From the NCBI GenBank assembly GCA_001045525.1, contig LDWW01000033.1:1-39787 (forward strand): DNA of 39,787 nt, in the 5' to 3' direction. Positions 1-7,699 of the stretch are shown in pieces. The stretch is from Chitinispirillum alkaliphilum. GTDB lineage: Bacteria > Fibrobacterota > Chitinivibrionia > Chitinivibrionales > Chitinispirillaceae. A model generated the notes under the pieces. It saw nothing but the letters and a program-made list of their open reading frames with translations. It was not told where the DNA came from and made no database searches. How positions within the stretch are numbered: position 1 is the first letter of the stretch; every line of letters starts with the position of its first letter. The translations under genes and the position numbers were made by a program.

Positions 1-205
1 ACAAAGGATCAGGTATAACCTGTTTACTTGCATTCTCCGTATAGTAATCAGAAAGATCAGCTCCATATAACTGATCAGCCAAATAAATGCTTGTAAAATC
101 GGCTGTGATTTTGTTAGACTTAAAGAAATCACTACTACTCGATACATATATGATTTTGGCGAAATTGCATACCTTATGCGGATACTGACTTGACCATATA
201 TAATC
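1..205 (-). CDS. Possible partial ORF running off the window edge
   Basis: A minus-strand frame is open from about 205 down to the window edge (68 codons) and reads like a real protein, rich in Ser, Tyr, Asp and Lys (for example KIIYVSSSSDFF and LADQLYGADLSDYY). A TAA stop at 208-206 precedes it and I see no ATG or GTG near its beginning, so it may be a gene that lost its 5' end, a frameshifted gene, or chance. No family recognised. The rest of the stretch to 304 shows nothing clear. Confidence 0.3.
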
Positions 206-304
206 TTAAGAATTATTACTACGTTATCAGGTGGGGTAGTTTAGTTAAGTTTCAAAAGCCTTATGGGACGGCAGTGAAAGAGATCTTAAGAATGGGGGTA
301 TTAT

Positions 305-1114
305 ATGCCTGGAATAGCTATTAAATACATGATTGGTCTGTTGTGCATATTCTTTTTTGCCTCAGCACAAAACTCCACTATCAGTGGAACGCTTATAGGT
401 ACAGAAACCGGTAATCCAGTCTCAGAAGCAAAGGTTGTACTTTCAATCAGAATTGCTACCGGCCATGGTGGTGTGAATTTCTTTGAAAGAATAGACAGTG
501 TCTACACGGATAAAGCAGGGGAATACTCTTTCACACAACTTGCAGCGGGATTTTACGTTATTGCTGTCACGGGTGATAAATATAAGCCACAAACCAAAAA
601 TACAGACCTTTCAAACAACCGAAACATCACTGTCAATTTTTCTCTCACATCCGCTTCTGGCATTAATGCAGGTACTCTTGTCTTGGTTGTACGCGACGCA
701 GGTGACAGTTCGGCTGTAGAAGGTGCGACAGTTCTTGTTCAGGCGGATGATTATCAGATAGCTGCTTTGAGAAAATATACCGATTCAGATGGCTCAGTCA
801 TTTATAATAATTTGTCAACTGGAAGATATACAATAAATATTTCAAAGGACGGCTACTCAGAGAGGACACACAAAATAGATTTAGGTAAAAATGTAACGTA
901 TACGGTTAATGTTTTACTCGGACCGGTAACATCTGTATTGCGTCCTCATGAAAGGAAAAAGAGGGGTATCGGAAATGAACAAACCGGTGTCATCTTTACT
1001 CTTACTGGCAGAAAAGTTATAAACAGTTCTTCAGATATCCTTCCTGCATCACATGTTATAATCAGATTTCAGGGTAATGATAACAGCGTTTTGAGAAAAA
1101 TCAATCTCAGATAG
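305..1114 (+). CDS. Secreted protein with two carboxypeptidase-regulatory-like repeats and a sorting-domain-like C-terminus
   Basis: 269 residues. The N-terminus is a signal peptide (hydrophobic segment MIGLLCIFFFASA, likely cleavage after SAQ). Two beta-sandwich modules of the CarboxypepD_reg type follow at about residues 25-110 and 118-210; each has the pattern of a variable loop, then D-x-x-G-x-Y or S-G-x-Y, then an outer strand (DKAGEYSFTQLAAGFYVI; DGSVIYNNLSTGRYTI). The last 40 residues (FTLTGRKVINSSS to RKINLR) have the shape of the C-terminal Ig-like/sorting domains of Fibrobacterota and Bacteroidota, although shorter than usual. I infer an exported or surface protein that binds carbohydrate or protein; no catalytic residues are seen. 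The start is preceded by a G-rich stretch (GGGGG at 294-298) that can serve as ribosome binding site. Confidence 0.75.
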   Translation: MPGIAIKYMIGLLCIFFFASAQNSTISGTLIGTETGNPVSEAKVVLSIRIATGHGGVNFFERIDSVYTDKAGEYSFTQLAAGFYVIAVTGDKYKPQTKNTDLSNNRNITVNFSLTSASGINAGTLVLVVRDAGDSSAVEGATVLVQADDYQIAALRKYTDSDGSVIYNNLSTGRYTINISKDGYSERTHKIDLGKNVTYTVNVLLGPVTSVLRPHERKKRGIGNEQTGVIFTLTGRKVINSSSDILPASHVIIRFQGNDNSVLRKINLR

Positions 1115-1400
1115 GTTGCCGCTGGCAAAGTCATGATAACAGTGAGAGATGAGATTTTAGGCCGATATTCTAAATAAAGTGAAAGAAGTGTGATACTTGT
1201 TATTGTGCCCTGTATCGCGAAAGGTAATATTCCGGGCTTAACGGTTGTAACATTCTGACATGGCCTTGGATAATCGCAGAGATGTATAAATTTATAAATT
1301 ACCTTGTTTTACTTGATTTACCCACACTTGACATCATCAATTTGCAGAATGTAATTTGATTCTATTTTTCGTTAGCTTACAAATTAATAAAGGAGTAATT
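1115..1400. other. Intergenic region
   Basis: No ORF with coding character and no clear terminator. The right end holds a sigma-70-like promoter for the next gene, listed separately. Confidence 0.5.
1328..1357 (+). promoter_or_regulatory. Candidate sigma-70 promoter for the DUF4190-like gene
   Basis: A perfect TTGACA at 1328-1333, an 18-base spacer and a weak -10 TAATTT at 1352-1357. It lies about 45 bases upstream of the ATG at 1401. Confidence 0.4.
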
Positions 1401-1646
1401 ATGGGTGTTGCCGCAATGGTCATCGGAATCATTTCTGCCATGTTGGGTTTTGTACCTCTTTGCAACTACTTCGCAGCGCTTCCTGCAGTTGTCGGATTAG
1501 TTCTTGGTATCGTTGATGTTACCATGAAAGGCAAGAAGAATCTACCTAAAGGGCAGGGCATTGCCGGTATAGTTCTTAACGGGTTGGCTGTTGTCGTGAT
1601 TATACTTTGGACAATTCTGTTTGCTACCGCGGCTGCTACTGCCTGA
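1401..1646 (+). CDS. Small DUF4190-like membrane protein
   Basis: 81 residues with two hydrophobic helices (about residues 3-40 and 55-78) joined by a short basic loop (TMKGKKNLPKGQG) leading into GIAGIVLNGLAVV. This helix, basic Gly-rich loop, helix layout matches DUF4190-type proteins. The frame is open further upstream to 1356, but AGGAG at 1391-1395 sits 5 bases before the ATG at 1401 and decides the start. DUF4190-like and DUF2752 proteins are often neighbours, as here. Function unknown; inner-membrane location is inferred from hydrophobicity. Confidence 0.75.
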   Translation: MGVAAMVIGIISAMLGFVPLCNYFAALPAVVGLVLGIVDVTMKGKKNLPKGQGIAGIVLNGLAVVVIILWTILFATAAATA

Positions 1647-1877
1647 TTATTTAGAATCTTCCAAAACAGAAATTGTTATAACTATCTCCAAAAAACACAT
1701 CTGTTCTGCTGCTCAGCAACTGTCCAAGAGCATATGAACAGAGTGTTTTAAGTCGCTTTTGCATAGTGGAAAGTGAGTGTTGATAATTGTACCGGATGAG
1801 AAAAGCCTGTTGAGAGTATCTGTTACCTGCTGTAGACCATTGCTGATAAGACGGGGATGATTTTGCATAAGGAGTAT

Positions 1878-2258
1878 ATGATACTGCAGATTGTCGTGCT
1901 CGGGTTGGCTGCATACGGTTTAATGTTGCCTCTTGTGTCACCGGTGGCAAAAAAGGTGGCCCCAGAAGTGTGGTCGTGTACTTACAACAGAATCAAGGGG
2001 CATGATTGTCCGCTGTGTGGATTTACCCGCAGTGTTGAAAAAATGTATCATCGTCAGTGGTTACAGGTGCCCCGAAAGTTTTTGGTGATAGCATCACTTA
2101 TTCTCTTCGAGATGGTATTCAGAGTGTTTGTGTTGGTTTTGTTGCTGAAGAAGATTCTCTCCAGAACACAACTGAAAAAAATTATGGCACTGGATATGAT
2201 TTTTCATCTGTTAGTAACTGTTGGGGGCGTCAGTTTCTTGCTTGTTAGCTTAAGATGA
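1878..2258 (+). CDS. DUF2752-family membrane protein
   Basis: 126 residues from the ATG at 1878 (133 if translation begins at the in-frame ATG at 1857). The family signature is plain: CPLCGFTRSVEKMYHRQW, i.e. CPxCGxTRS followed by a helix. Hydrophobic segments lie on both sides, one at the N-terminus and two after the motif (residues ~65-85 and 105-125). The Cys pair suggests metal binding or disulfide formation, but the role of the family is not established. AAGGAG at 1869-1874 is only three bases from the 1878 ATG, so the 1857 start remains possible. It lies between the DUF4190-like gene and an ABC exporter, all on the same strand. Confidence 0.7.
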   Translation: MILQIVVLGLAAYGLMLPLVSPVAKKVAPEVWSCTYNRIKGHDCPLCGFTRSVEKMYHRQWLQVPRKFLVIASLILFEMVFRVFVLVLLLKKILSRTQLKKIMALDMIFHLLVTVGGVSFLLVSLR

Positions 2259-2301
2259 ATGAGCACAGGAAGATGACGTTGAAGTTTATGAATAATTGAG
2301 G

Positions 2302-2332
2302 GACAATCTCCTGTTACAGGTGGGGAATTGTC
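2302..2332 (+). promoter_or_regulatory. Inverted repeat in the leader of the ABC genes
   Basis: GACAAT (2302-2307) pairs with ATTGTC (2327-2332), enclosing the G-rich AGGTGGGG (2318-2325). The G-rich segment is a plausible Shine-Dalgarno for a short ORF starting at 2335, so the hairpin could mask it. No T-tract follows, so it is not a terminator. Confidence 0.3.
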
Positions 2333-2334
2333 TT

Positions 2335-2448
2335 ATGAAAATCTCTGTTTCCGGGCAGTTACCTGCACGACAGAGTATAAAACTTAACCTTCGAAACGTA
2401 TATGACTACATTACTGGAAACGACCGAAAGATCATCAAATGTACTTGA
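2335..2448 (+). CDS. Possible 37-codon leader ORF overlapping the ABC ATPase start
   Basis: ATG at 2335 follows AGGTGGGG (2318-2325) with a 9-base spacing; the frame runs MKISVSGQLP...KIIKCT and ends with TGA at 2446-2448. That stop abuts an in-frame ATG of the ABC ATPase at 2450, so translation could be coupled. The downstream ATG at 2402 has no visible ribosome binding site. No homology recognised; it may be fortuitous. Confidence 0.25.
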   Translation: MKISVSGQLPARQSIKLNLRNVYDYITGNDRKIIKCT

Positions 2449-3271
2449 GATGGAAAATGTCTCTTTCAGCTACCAGAACCGTCAGCTTTTCAGCAAGCTC
2501 GACTTATTTATCCCTGAGGGGGGAATAGTCGGTCTTTTAGGGAAAAATGGGGCAGGCAAATCGACGTTGATGAAGATAGCCTGCGGTTTACTTTCTCCTG
2601 TAAGCGGGGAGAGCAGAAGTTTGGGTGTATCCAGTTTTGTCAAATCTCCTTTGGTTCTTCGGGACATTTATTTTCTCCCTGAAATCACCCATATACCCAC
2701 TATGACACCACGGGAATATACACGGCTTTACGCTCCGTTTTACCCCGCTTTTAGCTACGAACAGTTTGAAACACTTCTGAAATCCTATAGTCTTGATGCG
2801 GGCACTATACTAACCCGTATGTCACATGGTCAGAAACGGATCTTTTTTCTCTGTTTCGCTCTTGCCACAAATGTGCGGATACTGATTTTGGATGAGCCGA
2901 CCAATGGTCTGGATATTCCCTCAAAGGGGATATTCAGGACTCAGATAGCAGAATGGATGAGAGCAGATCGTACAGTAATCATTTCAACACATCAGGTGGG
3001 GGATGTGGGTAGTCTGCTTGACAGCATTATTGTTCTTGAGAGTGGTGAGATCATATTTCAGAGAAGCGTTGAGGATATTAAACGCTTCATGGCGTTCAGG
3101 GTTAATGAGCAAGCGGGTGATGAGGGAGAGTTTATCTTTGAGCAAAAAGTGCCCGGCGGATTCGGTGTGGTGCTCAAAAAGCAAGCAGGCCAGGAGAGTC
3201 CTCTTGACATCGAACTGCTCTTTAACGCCATTTTGGAAAACAATCAGAAAGTAAACGACTGTTTCAATTAA
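2402..3271 (+). CDS. ABC transporter ATP-binding protein
   Basis: 289 residues, a single nucleotide-binding domain that would hydrolyse ATP to drive an inner-membrane exporter. Walker A GKNGAGKST is at about residues 47-55, the signature loop appears as MSHGQKR (a variant of LSGGQ), Walker B/D-loop is LILDEPTNGLD, and the switch His is in ISTHQV. The C-terminal ~80 residues are an extension typical of ABC-2-type ATPases of the YtrB/EcsA kind. It is followed after two bases by a membrane protein that is probably its permease. The start at 2402 lacks a clear Shine-Dalgarno; an internal ATG at 2450 (MENVSFSY) begins directly at the conserved domain and is a realistic alternative. The substrate cannot be told. 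Confidence 0.9.
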   Translation: MTTLLETTERSSNVLEMENVSFSYQNRQLFSKLDLFIPEGGIVGLLGKNGAGKSTLMKIACGLLSPVSGESRSLGVSSFVKSPLVLRDIYFLPEITHIPTMTPREYTRLYAPFYPAFSYEQFETLLKSYSLDAGTILTRMSHGQKRIFFLCFALATNVRILILDEPTNGLDIPSKGIFRTQIAEWMRADRTVIISTHQVGDVGSLLDSIIVLESGEIIFQRSVEDIKRFMAFRVNEQAGDEGEFIFEQKVPGGFGVVLKKQAGQESPLDIELLFNAILENNQKVNDCFN

Positions 3272-3282
3272 AAGTGGGTACT

Positions 3283-4074
3283 ATGAAAAAGCAACTTAGT
3301 CAAAGCTATGACCTTCCCATGGACCATTTCTGGGATCTGCAGCGATTCATTAAACTATTTCGCTTAGAATTAAGTCTGACCTTCAAACCATGGATTATTT
3401 CAAGCATCGTAATCGTAAGCTGTGCACTGCTCATAAATCTCATGGTCTTTACATTGTCACGTATACTTGTGGGGCTGCAGACACAAAGCACCCCACAGAC
3501 CATAATACATATCTTTCCAAGCATCATCTTTCTGGTAGGAGTTATTCTTGTCAGTTTCGTATTCAGCAGTTTTAATGATAATGAGAAAGCTATAAACCAT
3601 GTGATGCTGCCAGCTTCTATGGAAGAGAAGTTTTTACTTCGTCTGCTACTCAGTACTGTGGGGTATCTGACTGTCAATCTCGTTTTGATCTCACTTGTCT
3701 CGGTGCCGATCGGCGCATTATACAACTGGGCCTGGGATACCAGTTTTGCTGTCTACAATCCATTCAGAGGAAATTTTGGACTCAAAATCGGACTCTATTT
3801 CCTTTTTCATTCCCTGTTTTTTGCGGGTGCTTTGTTTTGGCGCGGTGTAACTTTTTTTAAAACCTGTCTCGTCATTTTTTCTGGTTTGCTTGCCGTATTT
3901 TCTGTCATCCTTATGCTGATTCTTTTGAATGGACATGAATTTATATTGACTTTAAGTGAGTTTTGGAGGCACCCCGTTACAGCTGCTGTGAGGATTGCTT
4001 TATTGATTCTTGTTCCCATAATGCTCTACACCTGGACATATTTTCGCCTGAAAAAATGGCAACTGACAAGGTAA
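3283..4074 (+). CDS. ABC-2-type membrane permease
   Basis: 263 residues with about six hydrophobic helices (around residues 35-60, 80-105, 120-150, 175-195, 205-225 and 235-255), as in ABC-2-type permeases. It lies immediately downstream of an ABC ATPase gene, so the two probably form one exporter, with two copies of each subunit. The frame is open from a GTG at 3274, but the ATG at 3283 has a GTGGG element just upstream and is preferred. The sequence between helices 2 and 3 is polar (FNDNEKAINHVMLPASMEEKF), similar to that seen in permeases paired with YtrB-like ATPases. Substrate unknown. Confidence 0.75.
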   Translation: MKKQLSQSYDLPMDHFWDLQRFIKLFRLELSLTFKPWIISSIVIVSCALLINLMVFTLSRILVGLQTQSTPQTIIHIFPSIIFLVGVILVSFVFSSFNDNEKAINHVMLPASMEEKFLLRLLLSTVGYLTVNLVLISLVSVPIGALYNWAWDTSFAVYNPFRGNFGLKIGLYFLFHSLFFAGALFWRGVTFFKTCLVIFSGLLAVFSVILMLILLNGHEFILTLSEFWRHPVTAAVRIALLILVPIMLYTWTYFRLKKWQLTR

Positions 4075-4473
4075 TGCAGGGTCATTTTTCACTAAACAAA
4101 GTCGGCCATCTCCGGTAGTGTAGAAGTAGAAATGGTGAAATATGGCGAAGTCTGAGGGAAAACATAGGCATAGGGCATAGTAACCCCAAACCCCTTCTTC
4201 CAGTAAACAGAACACTGCCGGCACAGAACGAAAAGTGGTTGAGGTCTTTACGGAATTGTTGTCTCCGATGTGGGTCTTTTTTCTATTCCGGTTCGGGAGT
4301 CAAGAAAAGTACCCACAAACCTTAATGAAACCCCGTTTTAAACTGAGTTGATTAAAATTACTGCAGAATCCATTTTTTCTATGTAGCATTCTATTTTCTG
4401 GCTTTTGCTGACAGAGAATCGTTTATTGCTTACAGTTGTTGTATTTCCGTTTCAGCAGCACCAAAGAGGTAAC
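4075..4473. other. Intergenic region between the ABC operon and the DUF6933-like gene
   Basis: About 400 bases without a convincing gene; a minus-strand ORF at 4000-4224 overlaps the permease and lacks coding character. No strong hairpin with a T-tract was found. Confidence 0.4.
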
Positions 4474-6258
4474 ATGATTACAATTCGCATGCAGGACAAA
4501 CTTGCGGTTAAAATTAAGGAAACATATCTCAATCCTTTCTCAGAGCACGATAATTCTCCATATGTTGAGTGGTACGCAGGCTTGTTCACAGTGAGAAGAC
4601 ATCAGTATATTATCCTTACAAATGCATCAACACTGTTCTCTGTTGTTCTGATTGGAAAGGGTGTAACCGACTGCAATAATTTTCTGCATAATTCGTTTGT
4701 TGCTATATCAGAGATGACACAGGAATTTGGATGCCAGCTGATTTTTGAAAGAATCATCTCCAGATTGGCTGAGGATGTCAAATTAACCAGTATTGGTGAT
4801 CCGTTAGTTACAGATGGAATGGATCTGATCATTTCAGCATTAAAAACACAAAATGATATCGAAGAGATGAGCGCTTATGAAATGGGTGTGTGGGTTAACA
4901 CTAAAGCGTGGGATGTGCTTGGGGGATGTGTTCCGGCAGATATGTTTATTAACAATCCCGGATCTGTTTTGTATCCCGTTGTAAATCCTGAAGCGTCTGT
5001 TTTGAAAAGTCATATTCCCAAATCAAAAAAAGTGAAAAAAGCCGCAGGGAATCAACTCAGAAGCCAGTCGTTTACTTTCACCCGTCAGCTAAGAGCCGGT
5101 GCATATGGCTGGAAGAGCTCTGCGCTTGCGGCTTCGAGGATAGCTGCTGCTGTAAAGGAGATAAAGGGCGTCGCTAAAAAGGACCCTTCCTCTGCAGCCA
5201 TGGGTGTCACTATTTTCCTTGAGAAGTGCTGGAGAGCGATTGAACACATAGATTCTTCGAGCGGGAAAATTGGTATTGCGGTGTCAAAAGCAATAGCGCA
5301 ACTCGCACTGGTGTTTGGAAATGCTCCGCTCTCTCAAAGAGAGAGCCTTTTGAAGCGGATCTGGAGTATCTATGAGGACGAGGATATTGGTTATTATGAT
5401 GTGCTTGGGGATTACTGGCCGCAGCTTTGTAATAACAAAGAACTTGCAAGCCTCTGGGCCGATAAGTTATTGCCTGTTGTGACGAATGTGCTGTCTGGAT
5501 CCACTGCAATAACTTATTTCAAAGGAACGTCTGTGTGTCTCTCCTGTCTTTTGTATTCGGAAAGATATGAGGAAATAATAAGGCTTATAGATCCGAAAAA
5601 AGTGCTGTTCAGTTATCTCAGATACAGATCTTTGGCGTTGGTAAAAATTGACAAAGTAGATGTAGCGGTCAGAGAACTCGATGAAATGGACCAGAGTGAA
5701 TCCAGGTATTACGGTTGGGGACAGATTGCCAGGTTGGGCGAAGAGATTCTGCTTGAGTCAGGAAGAGCGGAGGAAGCTTACAGAAGGTATGCCATAGGGG
5801 CAAACATGCAATTGACCGGTGTGGCCACTTTTAATGCTTTACGTAAGAAATATCCGGAAATTGATCCGGGACGAATTATTCAGGATTTGATTGATACAGA
5901 ACCTGGGAACGAGCGTAAATTCTTTGCTGCAGCCCGTAAAGCAGGACGTACGGATCTTGCGCAAAAAATAGCAGAACAAGCGGGTGTGGAGCCTAAAACG
6001 CTTGTGACAGCCTGTAAAGAAGAAACAGCGCGATCTCCAAAGCTTGCCTTTTTCTATGGTATGACTGCCTTAAGAAACTACGCTCAGGGGATGGGATATG
6101 ATGTTTTCTCTGAGGACATTCGTAAAGCTTGCAGAATAGCCGAAACTGCAGCAAGAGCTGCTGGGTGTGAAGAGGAGTTCAGGGACCAGTTGGCTGATCT
6201 AATCGTTAATGACAAGTCTCCGGGGCAATATTTCTCTTCTGCCCTGAAATACAATTAG
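4474..6258 (+). CDS. Large protein with an N-terminal DUF6933-like domain and a helical repeat C-terminus
   Basis: 594 residues from the ATG at 4474, chosen because AAAGAGGT at 4464-4470 sits just upstream; the frame extends to 4405 without good signals. The first ~150 residues resemble DUF6933 (pattern W-x-x-x-L-F-x-x-x-R-x-x-x-I-L-x-N-x-x-T-L-F-S, here WYAGLFTVRRHQYIILTNAS). A basic linker follows (around 205-225), then about 370 residues of mostly helical, Ala/Leu-rich sequence with TPR-like helix pairs (for example SGRAEEAYRRYAIGANMQL and AARKAGRTDLAQKIAEQAG). No signal peptide or membrane helix, so cytoplasmic. TPR-like modules usually hold partner proteins; no function is known for DUF6933. 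It stands alone in its transcription unit, facing the convergent SanA-like gene. Confidence 0.7.
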   Translation: MITIRMQDKLAVKIKETYLNPFSEHDNSPYVEWYAGLFTVRRHQYIILTNASTLFSVVLIGKGVTDCNNFLHNSFVAISEMTQEFGCQLIFERIISRLAEDVKLTSIGDPLVTDGMDLIISALKTQNDIEEMSAYEMGVWVNTKAWDVLGGCVPADMFINNPGSVLYPVVNPEASVLKSHIPKSKKVKKAAGNQLRSQSFTFTRQLRAGAYGWKSSALAASRIAAAVKEIKGVAKKDPSSAAMGVTIFLEKCWRAIEHIDSSSGKIGIAVSKAIAQLALVFGNAPLSQRESLLKRIWSIYEDEDIGYYDVLGDYWPQLCNNKELASLWADKLLPVVTNVLSGSTAITYFKGTSVCLSCLLYSERYEEIIRLIDPKKVLFSYLRYRSLALVKIDKVDVAVRELDEMDQSESRYYGWGQIARLGEEILLESGRAEEAYRRYAIGANMQLTGVATFNALRKKYPEIDPGRIIQDLIDTEPGNERKFFAAARKAGRTDLAQKIAEQAGVEPKTLVTACKEETARSPKLAFFYGMTALRNYAQGMGYDVFSEDIRKACRIAETAARAAGCEEEFRDQLADLIVNDKSPGQYFSSALKYN

Positions 6259-6366
6259 TAAAAATGGTGCTTTCCGACATTTCCGTGGGTGACCCCCATA
6301 ATTGTGGTTAGGCAGGGGCTCAACGTAAAGCGGTCGGATATTCTTTTCCGTCTTCAGTTTAGTCTG

Positions 6367-7014
6367 TCAGATAGGAATCTTGACAGGTTCACCATGAAAC
6401 CTGGCGTCTTTGCCGGTAAGAATATCGATAAACACTTTAAAGCGGGCAAGCATCTCTCTGGTTTTCATGTTTCTACCGGTGTACCGAGGTACATCCCGGG
6501 CACTGAAACCAACGGCATCTATATTTTTCCGCTCAGCTATATACAGGGCCCGCTTTGTGTGCCACTTCTGTGAGATTATTGTAATTCGGCTTTGTCCAAA
6601 TATGCTGTTAATTCGAACGACTGAATCGAAAGTCCGAAAACCAGCATAGTCAGCAAATATGACATCTTCGGGAATACCAGCTTTGATAAGGGCATTTTTC
6701 ATATCGAGGGGCTCATTATAATCTTTTCGACTATTATCTCCGCTGACCACGATAAAGTCGATTTTCCCGGCATTATAGATTTTAACAGCAGCGTTTATTC
6801 TGTTTGTAAAATACTCATTGATATGCCCGGACCGAACATATTTAGCCGTTCCAAGCAGTAACCCCACACGGTTATAAGGCAACGATTCAACATCGCTGAA
6901 GACTTTGTTTGATGTTGAATGTTCTATAACGTGATTTGCAATAAGTACCGATAAAATAAGAACAATCGGGAGTGTGATAATGGTTCCAGAGATAGCTAAT
7001 AGTATCTTCTTCAT
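6367..7014 (-). CDS. SanA/ElyC/YdcF-type (DUF218) envelope protein
   Basis: 215 residues. One N-terminal membrane anchor (residues 4-28) precedes a DUF218 domain. The diagnostic blocks are there: VGLLLGTAK, then TNRINAAVKIYNAGKIDFIVVSGD, then E-P-L-D-M-K-N-A-L-x-x-x-G-I-P, then TFDSVVRI, and ISQKWHTKRALYIAE near the end. This is the SanA arrangement (E. coli SanA affects envelope barrier function and vancomycin sensitivity at high temperature); the domain is thought to act on envelope carbohydrate or lipid carrier metabolism on the outer side of the inner membrane. Length is as expected for SanA. The ATG at 7014 has only a weak GAG upstream. It converges with the DUF6933-like gene. Confidence 0.8.
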   Translation of the reverse strand: MKKILLAISGTIITLPIVLILSVLIANHVIEHSTSNKVFSDVESLPYNRVGLLLGTAKYVRSGHINEYFTNRINAAVKIYNAGKIDFIVVSGDNSRKDYNEPLDMKNALIKAGIPEDVIFADYAGFRTFDSVVRINSIFGQSRITIISQKWHTKRALYIAERKNIDAVGFSARDVPRYTGRNMKTREMLARFKVFIDILTGKDARFHGEPVKIPI

Positions 7015-7069
7015 CGATTTAACTCGTAGTAAAAAATGGTGTGTTTACCTAACTTAACCAATAAACAAA

Positions 7070-7500
7070 CTACTTTTTAGCAATTCGGCGTTTCAATCTT
7101 TTATTTATATATTGGAAAGCGAGTATAAGCTCAGGCCCAAAATCATCTGTGTTCCTCATCAGATCAGCCTGGAGCCATTGAAATATTTTGTACTGCTGTT
7201 CGTAGGGGATTTTTCGAAAAGGAATTGTATGTAAACGTACCCTGCTGCCGTCCGGTCTGATCCTGCAGTGCAGACCAGCTCGTCATATGTTTTTGAAAGA
7301 GTCGGAAACGTGTCGGCCCGATGGACTTCGTGGTTATATACCGGTTTATGGAGTCTGGAAGCATCATTCACCACCGTATAAACAAACTCAAGCGAAATCA
7401 CCCTTTCATTAGAGGTCTGCGGCATCTGGAGCACTGAACTGTCAATGCCCAAGTGTGGGGCATCACCTTCATCCCGCTGGCGGTGGGGCGGTGATCCTTA
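7070..7500 (-). pseudogene. Probable decayed gene with frame shifts, family unknown
   Basis: Two minus-strand frames each carry protein-like sequence. One is open from about 7500 to 7159 (SSVLQMPQTSNERVISLEF, VNDASRLHKPVYNHEVHRAD, PTLSKTYDELV). Another is open from 7282 to a TAG at 7072-7070 (RIRPDGSRVRLHTIPF, YEQQYKIFQWLQADLM, LILAFQYINKRLKRRIAKK). Joining them around 7230-7285 would give a protein of about 130 residues ending in a basic tail. No start with a ribosome binding site is visible and the family is not recognised. I infer a gene broken by an indel; chance reading frames are the alternative. Confidence 0.3.
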
Positions 7501-7699
7501 AAAATCACTTGAATTTAACATATGATATCGGGCGGCTACAATAATTTACTCTCTGGTGGATATATTGCTATTAAGTATTTAAAAACCGTTAGATGGCGGC
7601 ATCTTTCGAGATACATGATCACGACCAGTTTTAAGCGTCAAAATGGAAAAGGGTTAGCTGGACCGTATCTCCGGAAAAAGATCGAAAAGGGAGAAAGAA
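7501..7699. other. Leader region of the Rph-like operon
   Basis: No coding sequence I can support. GGGAGAAAG just before 7700 is the ribosome binding site of the next gene. I see no palindrome like the rifamycin-associated element known from actinobacterial rph leaders. Confidence 0.4.

Noticed and set aside
1651-1950. Minus-strand ORF of 99 codons
   Set aside because: Overlaps the start of the DUF2752-like gene, has no ribosome binding site and a composition unlike the neighbouring proteins.
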